From NCBI RefSeq assembly GCF_019112545.1, contig NW_025064902.1:666623-730622 (forward strand): a stretch of 64,000 nucleotides of DNA, written 5' to 3'. Of the stretch, positions 22,951-33,865 are shown piece by piece; the stretch's first letter is position 1; each line of letters starts with the position of its first letter. The notes beneath the pieces are model-generated. The model made no database searches and had not been told where the DNA came from. It worked only from the letters and a program-made list of their open reading frames with translations. Source of the DNA: Guyanagaster necrorhizus. Lineage: Eukaryota > Basidiomycota > Agaricomycetes > Agaricales > Physalacriaceae. The translations under genes and the position numbers were made by a program.

Positions 22951-24490
22951 CTCTGTTGTTAGTATTAGTTCAACGATCTTGACTGTAAGTGCATCCAGAA
23001 ATGTTTAATACGCATACATCCAGGTTTCGGCGTACCCCTTCCTCAGACGTGGTCCACGGAACATGGTGGGGAAGCAATATTCCTTTGTTACGCCACGGTG
23101 CGTCTTTTTCCTCATTTACGTAGAATCCTTCTCATCAGAGCGAACTTTCGGACCGACTGGACATTTTGGATACGTCGAAAGAATGACATAATAGGGAGCA
23201 ATAGCCAAGCGGCCGTCTTGCCAAGGAAATTACCAGACTTCCATACGAGGACGACACAGACGACCTTAGATTCTTTTCCCCTTGACCCACCGTCCCCTGC
23301 TGAGAGTGTCGTTCGCGTCGGTGCAGCCTCTGTACGGATCGATGGTTCGATACTCGTTTAATTGCCGTCGTGAGTTTTGCCAATCGTTCCATGCTCGAAA
23401 TTTCTTTAGCTTATGAATCTGATAATAGGAAACAGGAATAGACGCCCACCGGCTTCCTCCCCAGGCCTACCAGGTTCTCGTGTGTGTACAAGCCATTGAC
23501 CGGGGAGCATCAGCACCCCACGGAGCCAGTTCGGTGTGAAAGAACAAAGCTATCAAGACCAGCGTGGGAGGAAGCTTAGCAGCGTAACCATAATTCGGAG
23601 TCGGATCGTTTCTACTCATATTTTTATAGTTATGGGAGCTGTCTCGACTGTATTAATAGAGTACATATATCCAACTCGTACCTGATATACAAGCGGAATT
23701 ACTGCCATTCGCAGCGGCAACGTTAGGCGAGGCTTGGGGAATGTCTTTCGTATACAGGGGGGCTTCCTCTCCTTGGTGTTGAATCTGAGTGGTGCAGTAG
23801 CCTCAGCTGAGGAACAGTCGTCATTGTGGTTCATGTCGTTCCTGATACGCTATTTTATTCTCCTTCTGTCGTGGAAATTTTGATCAATGTGGTTTACTTA
23901 ACGAGCGCGGCGAAGATTTGGCAACGGGTGAGGCGTTCCATTGGGACAAAGAAGCTCCCTACGATGACTGATTATCCACAGCTTATACTGTCTCCATCTC
24001 GAAGCTTTCACGTTCTAACTGGACCGTCTTGGTCGGCATAATTTGAATGGGGTGGGACATTTACCGACCACTCGCACCTCGCTCTCTGGCTTTGAATGAC
24101 ACACTCTGTTGGGTCAATGAATTAAGAGATCTCTGCAGTGACAGGATTGATATACCTGCGCTTATGATCTCGGGACTGTACTAAATGTTTTCGGTGTAAC
24201 GCATGTTTCGTACAGCTCGAGCTAGGTTCAATTCCGGGCGCGTCTTGGTCTGCCGTAAGTCCTTTCTCACATTCTTCAGTTTTCACCTGGATAGACTTCG
24301 CCGTCCGTCTTCTGTTTCTTTGTGGAGAAATACATGTGGAAGGTATCTCTAATCGTTCTTATACAGTCCATTGGTGTGTTACATAGTCGTAGAATACAGA
24401 GATGGTCAAAAACACACTGCCAGCATTCGGGCCGAACATCCGAAATCCAAGAGCGGAACCCTAACCCAACGCTGCGGCTATCTCCAACCA
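22950..24490. other. No gene recognised
   Basis: CpG-containing sequence with short frames. The plus-strand stretch about 23826-24041 (VVEILINVVYLTSAAKIWQRVRR) resembles a membrane segment followed by a basic loop and may be a fragment of a membrane-protein gene, but no model could be built. Confidence 0.3.
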
Positions 24491-24492
24491 TC

Positions 24493-25679
24493 ATGACCGT
24501 GAGCATCAAGGAGAATGTCGACGAAAGGCAGTCATCACGGTTACCGCCAATGGACGCAAGTACAGCTACCTCTAGCTCCCAGGTACAACCACCGCCTCCG
24601 TATAGCAATGACCTTGAACGGGGAGTGACAAACGTGAATGAGCGCCGCCCTTTGTACCCCAGTACGTGACTGCTCTTTTATGAAACGGCCCCTTCTTATC
24701 GTTCCATTCTGTACAGCCAACTCTGGACAATTACCTCTTTCTAATCCAGCGCCCTTGTAAGTGTTTAACCATTCATTACCCATAGTACAGATAAAGAATA
24801 GCCTCGCAGGACCCACACGTCACCATCATCGAAGTGCGTCTGAAGATTCTAGTCTTTTCACCAGCACTGATAATTATCCTGAAGGTGAATCCTTTGTGCC
24901 ATGGTAATCTTCGTAATCTGCCTGTTCGTACTCGGCGGATTCGTAAAGAAGAAAAGGCACCAAATCATACATGACGGTCTCGCATGGGCGGACCTGACTC
25001 CGTCAAACCGATGTCTACGCTATAGCACCCGAGAATACTCTGCTCAGCTAATGGGCGTACTCCCAGGCGAAGATGGCTTGCGATGGTGCAAGAAGAAAGA
25101 AATTACCATTCACAGCGTCGATTTCGAGAAGCCAGGGTATTGTACCGTCGATGTGGATGATTCTGTGAGTCCAGCGTCACGTCCGAAAAATTCTGTCGCC
25201 TCATCCTCCTTTAGGCGCCGACGAACCCTCGGATTTATGGTCATTGGACGGTCGAGTCGAATGAGCCAAGCTGTCAGACATTGTGGGAGGACTTCCAGGA
25301 TAAGGTGTGTTTTAAATTTCAATAATAGATACTTCACTGATTTGACACGTTCTTCAGGGATGCGTAGCGAAAGGCTCAAAGCGTCGCGTATGTCCAACGA
25401 CTTCGGTCCTTACCACTGCCGATCTGACCAATGGTTATGTTTTAGCGCATTGAAGCTCATATGGAGAATCATCAGCCGCCATGGGATAATTGGCGAGAGA
25501 TGTGCTCTACGACACCTGTAGACTATGGTGGGTATCATTTTGACCAGCCGAATAGCTGTGACCATCGGGTAAGCGGTCTTTGCACTGTACATAGTTCCTG
25601 AGTCGTTGATGATGTGGCCTTTTAGGGTATTTTCAGCGGTGTATGGGGTGTTTGGTTTGTCAAGGATGAGAGCTGCTGA
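24493..25679 (+). CDS. Single-pass membrane protein of an unnamed basidiomycete family
   Basis: Supported exons: 24493-24661, 24717-24756, 24802-about 24900, about 24901-25164, 25215-25304, 25358-25387, 25446-25568, 25626-25679. The N-terminus is a cytosolic Pro/Ser-rich tail (QVQPPPPYSNDLERG). A hydrophobic segment (MVIFVICLFVLGGFV) is followed by a basic stop-transfer KKKRH, then a cysteine-containing outer domain: RHDGLAWADLTP-like start, GYCTVDVDD, YGHWTVESNEPSCQTLWEDF, NWREMCSTTPVDYGG, and SGVWGVWFVKDESC at the end. I believe this pattern recurs in agaricomycete hypothetical proteins; no function is known to me. The join near 24885-24901, just before the membrane segment, shifts frame by one base with no clean intron, so the gene may be damaged there or spliced differently. 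Confidence 0.6.
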
Positions 25680-26039
25680 TCGGAGCTATATTCTGATTGC
25701 CTGTTACTGCTTATTTCTATTTGTAAATCATATAGCGCAGTCTTTCCGAATCATTTCCTACCAACATCGCTGCACCAATCCAGATCGAGCCTGCCACGTG
25801 ATGTGTATCAACACGCCAGATGCTTTCGTAATGCTGTGTCCAGAGTAAATGCAGATTCCTTGCTAACGTGTCTCATCACCAACATTTTTGGATGCCCAGT
25901 ATCTTCTTGTCTCATTGGAACTTCAGGCAACTAGAACAACTGCGCCTAAATGAACATCCGACGGTTGACTTCTCCACACCGGTTTCTCTCGTCGTAGACT
26001 TCATCCACTGGGTGTTTTCATGAATCATGTGTGCCGCTG

Positions 26040-27151
26040 CTACTGTGCTAATTCAAATATGCGAAAATGACCTAGGTCATCCTTCCTCTTTGACCCATAC
26101 TGCAACACTGCGTCATCCTTCACATCCTCATCACCAAAAACACAATCCAAATCCTCGTTCCTAGTTGCCCTAACGATAGCTGAGAATCCCCATCTCCTTA
26201 TTCTTTACCATACAGGCCAACCCCGCTATACCACATCCAGCCGTACACTGATATACCCACACGATCTGATCTCGCGCAACCGATGCCTCCACTATCGTCA
26301 TAGCTTCCCCTGAACTTATCAGCGCAATCGTCGCATTCACCAGGATCTCCTCTAGCGCGTGTCATATTAAAGGGATTCGGAGTGTTACCGCTGTCGATTC
26401 CTTCGCAGTCCGAGTCGTGGTCAAGGAGAGAGAACGGGTAGGAAATGACACTTGGAGAGATGATCGCTGTGTTGTTGGCAAACGAAACTACAGCTTGTTG
26501 GGTGGTGTTATAGAGAGAGAAGCGGACACCGGAAACAGTGATGTTCTGGGAACCATGGTACGTCTTCCAAGCTATGGTAAAATTACATCCATTATCGTCG
26601 ACCTCGGATGTGGCGTTGTACCCTCGGTATCTATGGTGACGTTTACACTCAGAAGCACGGCAGAATGGTTAGAGAGGTCAGAAGAATGATCATCAAGTAT
26701 CTCGTCTTGGTCAATGTCCGAACATCGTAGAGCCGGTGCGGCATACTCAATTGTATAGTTGCAAGCACTCCCACAGCCTTCAGGCGCATTCCACCCGATA
26801 AGTGTGTCAGACTGAAACGAACGCGAAAGAATCCGTTCCCAGGCTACGGTCAGCGTGAACGTACAGATAGGTGATCATGGAACCCGTTGTTGCCAAACAC
26901 GTACTCCAGATATTCGACAACGGAAATTTCGGTGAAGATGCTACATTTTCGGTACCACGACTTCCTCAGTGGTGTATTCCTGCGGTAAGTCCTGCACCAA
27001 ATAACAGTCCGACCATGCTAAAGGGTGCAGCACTCAGTAGGTTACCCTTTGATGTTGCGAGAGGAGTGGTTGTAGGCACGGAAGGCCTGTCCGACTCAAT
27101 TTTAGATAGAAAGTGCCAGTTTCTCCGGTGTAAATGAGTTAGTAGCTCCAT
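26040..27151 (-). pseudogene. Broken multi-pass membrane protein gene of a basidiomycete family
   Basis: Read from ATG 27151 on the minus strand: an N-terminal tail, then membrane segment 1 (SMVGLLFGAGLTAGIHH), followed at once by an in-frame TGA. Further down come an outer-domain stretch with cysteines and N-glycosylation sites (GWNAPEGCGSACNYTIEYAA; NGCNFTIAWKTYHGSQNIT; NNTAIISPSVISYPFS), a last hydrophobic segment near 26250, and a C-terminus ATRNEDLDCVF to a stop at 26040-26042. ATRN after the final membrane segment is a feature I associate with this family. The region that should hold the middle membrane segments is replaced by an oxalate-decarboxylase-like fragment (26885-26955). Frame changes near 26190 also suggest decay. 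No function is known. Confidence 0.5.
26885..26955 (+). pseudogene. Oxalate decarboxylase exon fragment
   Basis: Nearly identical to the end of intron 8 plus exon 9 of the oxalate decarboxylase at 11855-14126 (about 12932-12998 there): it includes TTGCCAAACACGTACT, the acceptor AG, and codons for IFDNGNFGEDATFSV, up to the GTAC splice donor. Flanking sequence is not clearly related. Keeping intron sequence means it came from genomic DNA, not from an mRNA copy. It lies inside the broken membrane-protein gene, on the opposite strand. Confidence 0.75.
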
Positions 27152-28712
27152 CGTCTCTTCTTCTTAATCGTTCGGTTTACTTCTGTGTGAACGCATGTTT
27201 GGGGGAATCGAGTCTAGCGGTTCATGAAGTTGAGGGATTTTAATTGTATGGATAGGATGAGCGCCTATCAATCCAAGTAAGGGTGATAGGAACAAAACAA
27301 GGCACCGTGGAGGAATAGGACAAACGACCCTTAGCGATATACATGCTTATCATTATATCCGTTGGCGAACCGTGGGATGAAAGCGCCTAGTAAGGGTCAA
27401 GAATGGACATATAACAAGCTAAAAAAATCCCTACAGTCACAAAGGCACTTTGTTAGGCTTTGAGACATTCAACAGGCGCGTCTCACTGGTGTCTATGAGA
27501 CCCGAGATCCGCGTTACAGTGAATTCAATAGGCACTTGTTGCTCTAAAGGAAGGTTACTGAAGCCAATAGGTATTGCAAGGTCCTGAGTAAGTTGAAGGG
27601 AAGCTTCTCGAACTGCCTGGCACCAGATATCTCGCTAAGAGGATGAGCTATCATCGCTATTCAGAGTGGCGTCACCTAGAAGCAAACTGGTACTGACCGC
27701 AAAAGATAACAAGAGCGACCAGGTGCCATCATCGACCAACCGTCGAGAGAAGAACAACGTACTAGAATGTATTAGATTGTATCTTTTCTGGCCTTAATAT
27801 CTGACTATCACCATCGAGGCAGAAGAGGGGCGGAGGAAAGAAGCGGGAATGCGGAATCAGCCGAAGCACCAGTATGCTCTGCTATAATCCTAACCCACGA
27901 CAAAAACATCTCCTTCATCTGCCGCTTTGCGCCGGCCAGTCTTGACTATGGTCTGTTATGTCTCTGGACCGCATCTTTACTTCTGATTCAAGACCGCGGT
28001 AATACTTGCCATTGATTACTGAGCGCTCTCTCATTGGTAGTAGAACAAAGGTGATGCTGGTGTGTAGGGCCGACACTATGGTAACGAATGTTCGCAGACC
28101 CTTTTTGTCTTATTGAATCAAGTACGTCCATCTGCAATTGAGGGATGCCGTTATCATTACGATATACTTATGTAAGATCTAAGTTCTGTCTGACTTTTTT
28201 ATTCGCTCGTCAACTCTAACACTTGGACTCTACATCTGCTTTCGCTCATGAGGCCTGAGGACAAAAGATATTCTTCTATCGCTGCCCCCTTTAGCGTTCA
28301 CCATTTTATATTGAATATATCTAAACCTATTTTCCGTTCCTCGTCTGTGGCGGCCCAGCTATCAACGATCCTTCGAAGGGTTGCCGCATACCATTCAACT
28401 CCAAAATTATATGGGACAGCCCTACTTATCCTGCGGCATATTTTCTCTGGCTATTATGACGGCATGTAACCTGCTGGACGCTAGACGTTATAGGGAAACT
28501 TCTGTGCTATAATTGCACCAGAAAGAAAATCAAAGTACAAGGCATTCTACCGGAAGAGCAAGGTCCTACTATTCTTGTCTGTTCTTCTCGTCCTTCGTAT
28601 TCTCACTGTTCACCTGAAGACAAACCTTATCAGCCTATGTCTTCCCATCGCCTTGTCGATTCCTCGCAATACGATTGGGCCGTGATCAGATGATAAATTC
28701 AAATTCGCGGAT
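27152..28712. other. Stretch without a recognisable gene
   Basis: CpG-containing, only short frames, no domain recognised. Includes the 5' flanks of the divergent genes on either side. Confidence 0.4.
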
Positions 28713-28719
28713 GTATAAG
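28713..28719 (+). promoter_or_regulatory. TATA-like element of the aldo-keto reductase gene
   Basis: GTATAAG lies about 31-37 bp upstream of the ATG at 28750. Position is reasonable, sequence is a weak match. Confidence 0.35.
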
Positions 28720-28749
28720 CGCACCACTTTTTGACCATCGATCACCACC

Positions 28750-30485
28750 ATGTCTTCTAGTATGCAATACGGTGAGCCACTCATCTTCCTGTTTCTACGA
28801 CGTATATTCACTTCATTCGTAGTGCGCCTTGGCCAGTCTGGATTGAAGGTCTCCAAGATCATCTTGGGATGCATGACCTATGGTAGTCCGGAATGGCAAC
28901 AGTGGGTACTGGGGAAGGAGGAGGGGATCGCTCATATCAAGGCTGCGTGTGTGGTCCCTCTATCTATATACACTTCTCTCATATATCATAGGTATGATGC
29001 CGGAATTAACGCTTTCGATACGGCCAACGCAAGTGCACTTTTTCCATGCCTGTACCTGGTTAACGGACAGCGCAGGTATACTCCAACGGTTTGTCTGAAA
29101 TTATTCTTGGAGGAGCTATCAAGAAATACGACTTTCCGCGGGACAAGATTGTCGTCCTGACCAAGGTTTGCATCCTGACTTCTACAATGTAATGCCACAT
29201 CTATCACTCTGTACTTCAGGTATACGGAGTCGTCGGAAATGAGCCTGGGACGCGTCTCTTCGGTGGCGCCACACCCGATTCGTCGGGTTATGTTAACCAG
29301 CACGGGCTTAGTAGAAAGGTTCGATATTGATTCCTCTCACCGTGGATTTTCTCTCATCCATACGCGTATCGCCAGCACATCTTCGATTCTGTGAAGCATA
29401 GCCTGGAAAGACTACAACTCGACTATATCGACGTCCTTCAGTGTACGTTCTGATGCCGCTTTACAGTTCGTTCATTCATTGTGTCCTCAGGCCATAGATT
29501 TGACAACAATACTCCCATCGCTGAGACCGTACATTCTCTTACTGTTTTATTCGTGAAAAAGATTATGAACTCGATTCCTTAGATGAGAGCTTTGCATGAC
29601 GTCGTCCAAGCGGGCTACGTTCGTTACATTGGAATGTCATCCTGTTACGCGTATCAATGTATGTCCTCCTTCCTTTATTTAAAAATGTCATCTAATTGCC
29701 ATCTAGTTCACGCGATGCAAAGTAAGCCCGTTTTCAACTGCTGATCCCTCACTGACTTCTACACGGTTAGACTACGCCATTCAGAACAACCTAACTCCAT
29801 TCATCTCTATGCAGAACCATTACAATCTCATCTACCGAGAGGAAGAAAGGGAAATGTTCCCCACTTTGAAGGTAGCATATCACTAATGACGTTTTCCTTT
29901 CTTTCTCAATGCGTTTTAGATGTTCGGCGTGGGTTCCATCCCATGGTCCCCTCTTGCTCGAGGGAAGCTAACGAGGCCGTTCGACAAGCAAGGCGATACG
30001 ATACGCGGGGAAACTGATAGGTTGATCTCATATTCCCAGTTTGGTAAACATGTATTAACCTACACAATGCAGGCTTCTCGAACGATACAGCGGAACGGAC
30101 AAAACGGGTACCATTATTAACAGGTGCAGCCAGCTCAGGTGGGAAAGACCCCCGACTCATTGATTTTTGTAGGGTAGAAGAGCTCGCAAAGAAGAAAGGA
30201 TTAACCATGGCACAGTTGTCGATTGCGTGGATCCTCAGCAAAGATGGTGAGCTGACACGCGTTTTTTTTCGAGTCCTGAGTCTGCATCTTATTTAGGTGT
30301 CTCTGCGCCGATTGTGGGGACGACGTCGCTGGACAATTTAAAGGAGCTTATAGGTGCGATTCGCCTTTGAAATGTTTATCATTCTAACCCCTGGCTTAGA
30401 GGCGACGAAGGTTGAGCTTACGGTGGAAGATATCAAGTTTTTGGAGGAGGAATATAAGCCATTGGCTATTTCTGGACACTCTTAG
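28750..30485 (+). CDS. NADPH-dependent aldo-keto reductase (aryl-alcohol dehydrogenase/versiconal-reductase-like group)
   Basis: Soluble (alpha/beta)8-barrel reductase of aldehydes or ketones. Fifteen exons: 28750-28771, 28823-28946, 28992-29028, 29076-29165, 29220-29318, 29376-29442, 29491-29528, 29583-29658, 29707-29721, 29771-29871, 29920-30020, 30073-30123, 30173-30246, 30297-30353, 30400-30485 (345 residues, full length). The catalytic tetrad is visible: Asp and Tyr in FDTANVYSNG, Lys in VLTK, His in VLQCHRFD. The cofactor end shows SIPWSPLARGKL and APIVGTTSLDNLKEL. Exon 9 is only 15 nt. Intron 29029-29075 starts GCAAGT, a GC-AG intron; the join recreates the Asp/Tyr motif. Its 3' end faces the neighbouring reductase, 462 bp away. 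The substrate cannot be read from the sequence. Confidence 0.9.
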
Positions 30486-30947
30486 TAGCGATGAGTTATA
30501 ACGGTGTTCGTGTTGGTACGGGCAGAAGGTGTACAAAGTTGGAATGCTTTGTATTTGTAACGAAATATTCTTGATCAATACGAGAAGAAAGGAATGCCGC
30601 GGTTACATGTTCGGTTGTGATGCAATGGCTTTCATCGTCTAATGTGGCTACTAGCTTTCGGGTTCGATTCCTTGCCTTCGAAATTAAAGATTTAAGGGAG
30701 GTTTTTGCATCATCAGAGCTCACTGAAGTTGGAATACGCTTTTGAAAGGTACATTTTTTTCAGTTGTGAGATTTTTCAAAGAGGTGGAATGTATCGAAAT
30801 ATCTGTCCGAAACGGGAACCAAGGGAACATATTGTCCTGTGAGGATAATAGTGATTGTACGATTGTACTTTGGCTGAATACACTAATGAGACGAATAATA
30901 TACCAGAGAAGTCATATATATGATAAATAATTTCGTGAACAATCCGT
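30486..30947. other. Convergent 3' intergenic region
   Basis: Space between the stop codons of two tail-to-tail aldo-keto reductase genes. It should hold both 3' untranslated regions. No other gene seen. Confidence 0.5.
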
Positions 30948-32431
30948 TCAGAGCTTAGAAGCGGGTTTTATGGGCTGCAGCAAGGGCTGTTTTACCACAT
31001 ATGCCGTCGACGTCAACCAGAGCCCGTTATCCTCTCCAGAGCCCTACAAGATATAAAAATGAGAATACGCAAACAGCATTAGAGAAAAAACCAGACACTT
31101 ACAGCGAAGTTCCCTGGGAAACCCAAATCAAATGGTAGGATACTTTCGAGATATTTCGTTTGCTCAGGCAAAAGCACAACATCCAACGCTTCCAGGTTGG
31201 AAGTGAGATGTTCGATTTTGCGACCACCGATGAGAGGGAAGACGTATGGCGTCTTCTGCATCAGATACGCAATTGCCACTATGCAATCAACTGAGATTTT
31301 CTCTGGACAAGAGAAAGAAAGAGAGAGGCTCACCGGCTCGAATGTTCTTTACTCCGAGCTCTCGAGCGACGGTTTCAAGGGCCTTGGATACCTTTTTCTC
31401 ATTCTCTGTGCGTTCCCAGCAATCACTAACCAGAGTTCGACCTTTCTCTCCAGATCGTCGGCGTTCTTCTTCCTCTTCGTCTGTGCGTAGTCTTCCTCCG
31501 CAGAGGACATCCCATGGAGCGAGGGCGAGACCTGTTTCGGTAATGATGTCAAAATGGAGAACAAATCCAGGGAAGACTCTACCAAGCGTCCGTGCCATAG
31601 GGATAATTTCTCGCTCAAATGATCGCTCGAGGAGGTTCCACCGGCCCTGATAGATGACGAACGGGGATTTCCCTTGTTGCAGAGCGTATGTGTTAGCTTG
31701 AGCAACAAACCATGCGGGGGAGTCCGAAATTCCCTGATTAAATGTCAGCTAGATATCATCAAACTGCACCTAAAAATGGCTTACGAGATAGAGCACCTTC
31801 CCTTGGAGAACCAGCGTGTGCAGGCTATTCATAGTCTCCTGAACTGACGTCTCAAAGTCATAGCAATGAACGTAGAGAATGTCGATGTAATTGGTGCGGA
31901 GCTTTCGCAAGCTCTCAGTCACGGATACGTTGAGAGATTTCGCATGATTGCCGGCGTAGTTAACCTGATGTTTGATGGAAGGTTTCCTGTGCTTGTAGTT
32001 CGCCGTGTACTATTAACGGAACACCGGATCCATGAAAATTAATGATAGGCACGGAGCACATGGAGTCAAACCTTGGTCGCAACAACGATCTGATCACGTA
32101 TCCCCTTAGACTGCATCCATTCACCGATAAACTCCTCAGAGGACTCGTCCTGACTGTCCGCAGTCATAACGGGGTAGTCATATTCCGGATGGATTACTTA
32201 CTAGCCATTGGCGGTGTCGATGAAGTTTCCTCCCATGTCGTAGTACGCGTCGAGGAGCTTGAAACTCGACTCTTTGTCCATGGATCCCATACCAAACTTG
32301 ACCCATTTGTCTCCTATGCTCATCCCGCCAAGCTGAAGGGGAGATACGCGCACCCCAGCAAGGGGAGAAAGGACGCGATAGTGTCCGAGTTTCGTCGCAG
32401 GAGGTGGAGGGGTTGGGTAGAACGCAGACAT
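30948..32431 (-). CDS. Aryl-alcohol dehydrogenase (AAD-type aldo-keto reductase)
   Basis: NADP-linked reductase of the fungal AAD family, which interconverts aryl aldehydes and alcohols and supports lignin breakdown. Exons on the minus strand: 32431-32202, 32153-32072, 32009-31785, 31733-31583, 31531-31334, 31278-31103, 31043-30948 (385 residues, the usual AAD length). Family motifs in order: [14 protein letters not shown], the tetrad Asp in FIDTANGYQDE with its Tyr, Lys in [14 protein letters not shown], His in ILYVHCYDF, then [31 protein letters not shown] and [13 protein letters not shown]. All introns are GT-AG and 48-62 nt. The frame is intact. A decayed relative lies about 1.1 kb upstream, pointing to an old tandem duplication. 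Confidence 0.93.
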
Positions 32432-33500
32432 GTTCGAAGGGTAGAGGAGAAACGTCGGAATGCCAAGTCTCAGGGTTTTTGTACCTCCACAGTCGGGGAA
32501 AGTAGCATCACGGGCATTGGGACCTTGTTCCTACGCGCATGCCTCCCAGAACAGGAATATGCCCCCCAATGGCTGGTAGTGTTGTATTATATCCGGAACG
32601 GATTTATCTGCATCGGTGAGGTGAGGATAATACGTATTCGGGTAACTATAGTTTCCGCTTACTGAACTGCCATGAAGAGTACGGCGACTTGTTTCTCTTG
32701 CGCCAATGAAAAGCTATGGGTCATTGGAACCGCAATGTAGGGCGATCCGTGCGTATGATCGAATTTTTGGGCACATCACGGTCTCGAACAAAGCTCATCA
32801 GATGGACCAGAGAGATCAAGAAGGATAATGGGTTGGTGCGCGTTATGTTCCTGGCCACGTAAAGAGTCCGACATATCCATATGCTGCTCGGGTGGGATGA
32901 GGATCATGAGGTTGGTGGGAATAAAAAATGAAATGCTGTGCCAGCACTAACGTATTTTGGCGCAGTCGCCGCAGTCTTTTCATTGTACAGGGTTAGACCG
33001 CGCATCATAAAACGTTGGTCGAGGGGTGCATCGTGCACATGGAACGTTAATGTTGCGCTAATGCATGTATTGAACTTCCACCACAACTAGGTGGCCAGAT
33101 AAGCCGAACATGAGGCTGTATGAACTGTCATATTATACTCCATGCTAGCCCCTTATGAAGGACTCAGAAGGCTGTCGACATTAGAAAAGTAGTATACGCA
33201 TTCACGATCCGGAGACAGGATCGTTCGTACCTTCTCTTTAGACTGTCGGCACGTCTCTTCTTCGGAATCGGTCTGGAGTTTCCAGTTTCTTAGACATACG
33301 CCGGGAGCATAGCAGAAAGAATACCCTTAGCGTACCTGGCGTAGAACTTAGATGGGTACAAAAAACCCTTGATGCGTAATGATGTATCAGAGAGCACCCT
33401 GAACGTCAATATTAGCGCGATCAGCCGAACACAATGAAATGAGACCTACGAAGTGAAGAGCTTGTGTGGGCAATAACGGAATACTACATATTTTCGGTCA
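32432..33500. other. Upstream region of the AAD gene, no gene recognised
   Basis: Separates the intact AAD gene from its decayed relative. Nothing else recognised. Confidence 0.4.
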
Positions 33501-33514
33501 GTTAAAGAGAAACG

Positions 33515-33865
33515 GCATGATAAAGACGCACCTTAGTCGCCATTTTCGGATCCTCCTTATTTCCATCCACTCGCCAAGGACTTCGTTAAGAGGATACCGA
33601 ATTGGCTGATAAGATGATAAGCTCTGTAGAACCCGAAATATGATTCTGCGACACTCACTGGCTATTAGCGACATCGATAACCTTCCCATCCATGTCTTAG
33701 TATGCGTCAAGGAGCTCGCACCTAAATCCGGAGTCTTTGTTTATCGACCTGAAGTCGTAGTGTGCCCATTGTCATCGATGATCACGACTCCCAGTTGAAT
33801 AGGAGAAATAAGACTCCGGCAAGGGGGTAACTCGTAATGAACAGACGACCCTCTAGAAGATTTCG
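33515..33865 (-). pseudogene. Decayed copy of the aryl-alcohol dehydrogenase 5' part
   Basis: Minus-strand translation lines up with exons 1 and 2 of the intact AAD gene: SLISPIQLG for [14 protein letters not shown]-stop-DMDGKVIDVANS for [19 protein letters not shown], and EVLGEWMEIRRIRK for [15 protein letters not shown], then ATKV in another frame. An in-frame TAG replaces a conserved Tyr codon, and at least two frame shifts are needed. Nothing after exon 2 was found, so it is a truncated relic in the same orientation as the functional gene. Confidence 0.75.

Noticed and set aside
24901..25521. A single 206-codon ORF as the whole gene
   Set aside because: It reads through two introns (25165-25214, 25305-25357); spliced frames give conserved-looking sequence while the read-through parts do not.
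32042..32665. 207-codon plus-strand open frame
   Set aside because: It is the antisense shadow of AAD exons 1-2 and the upstream region.
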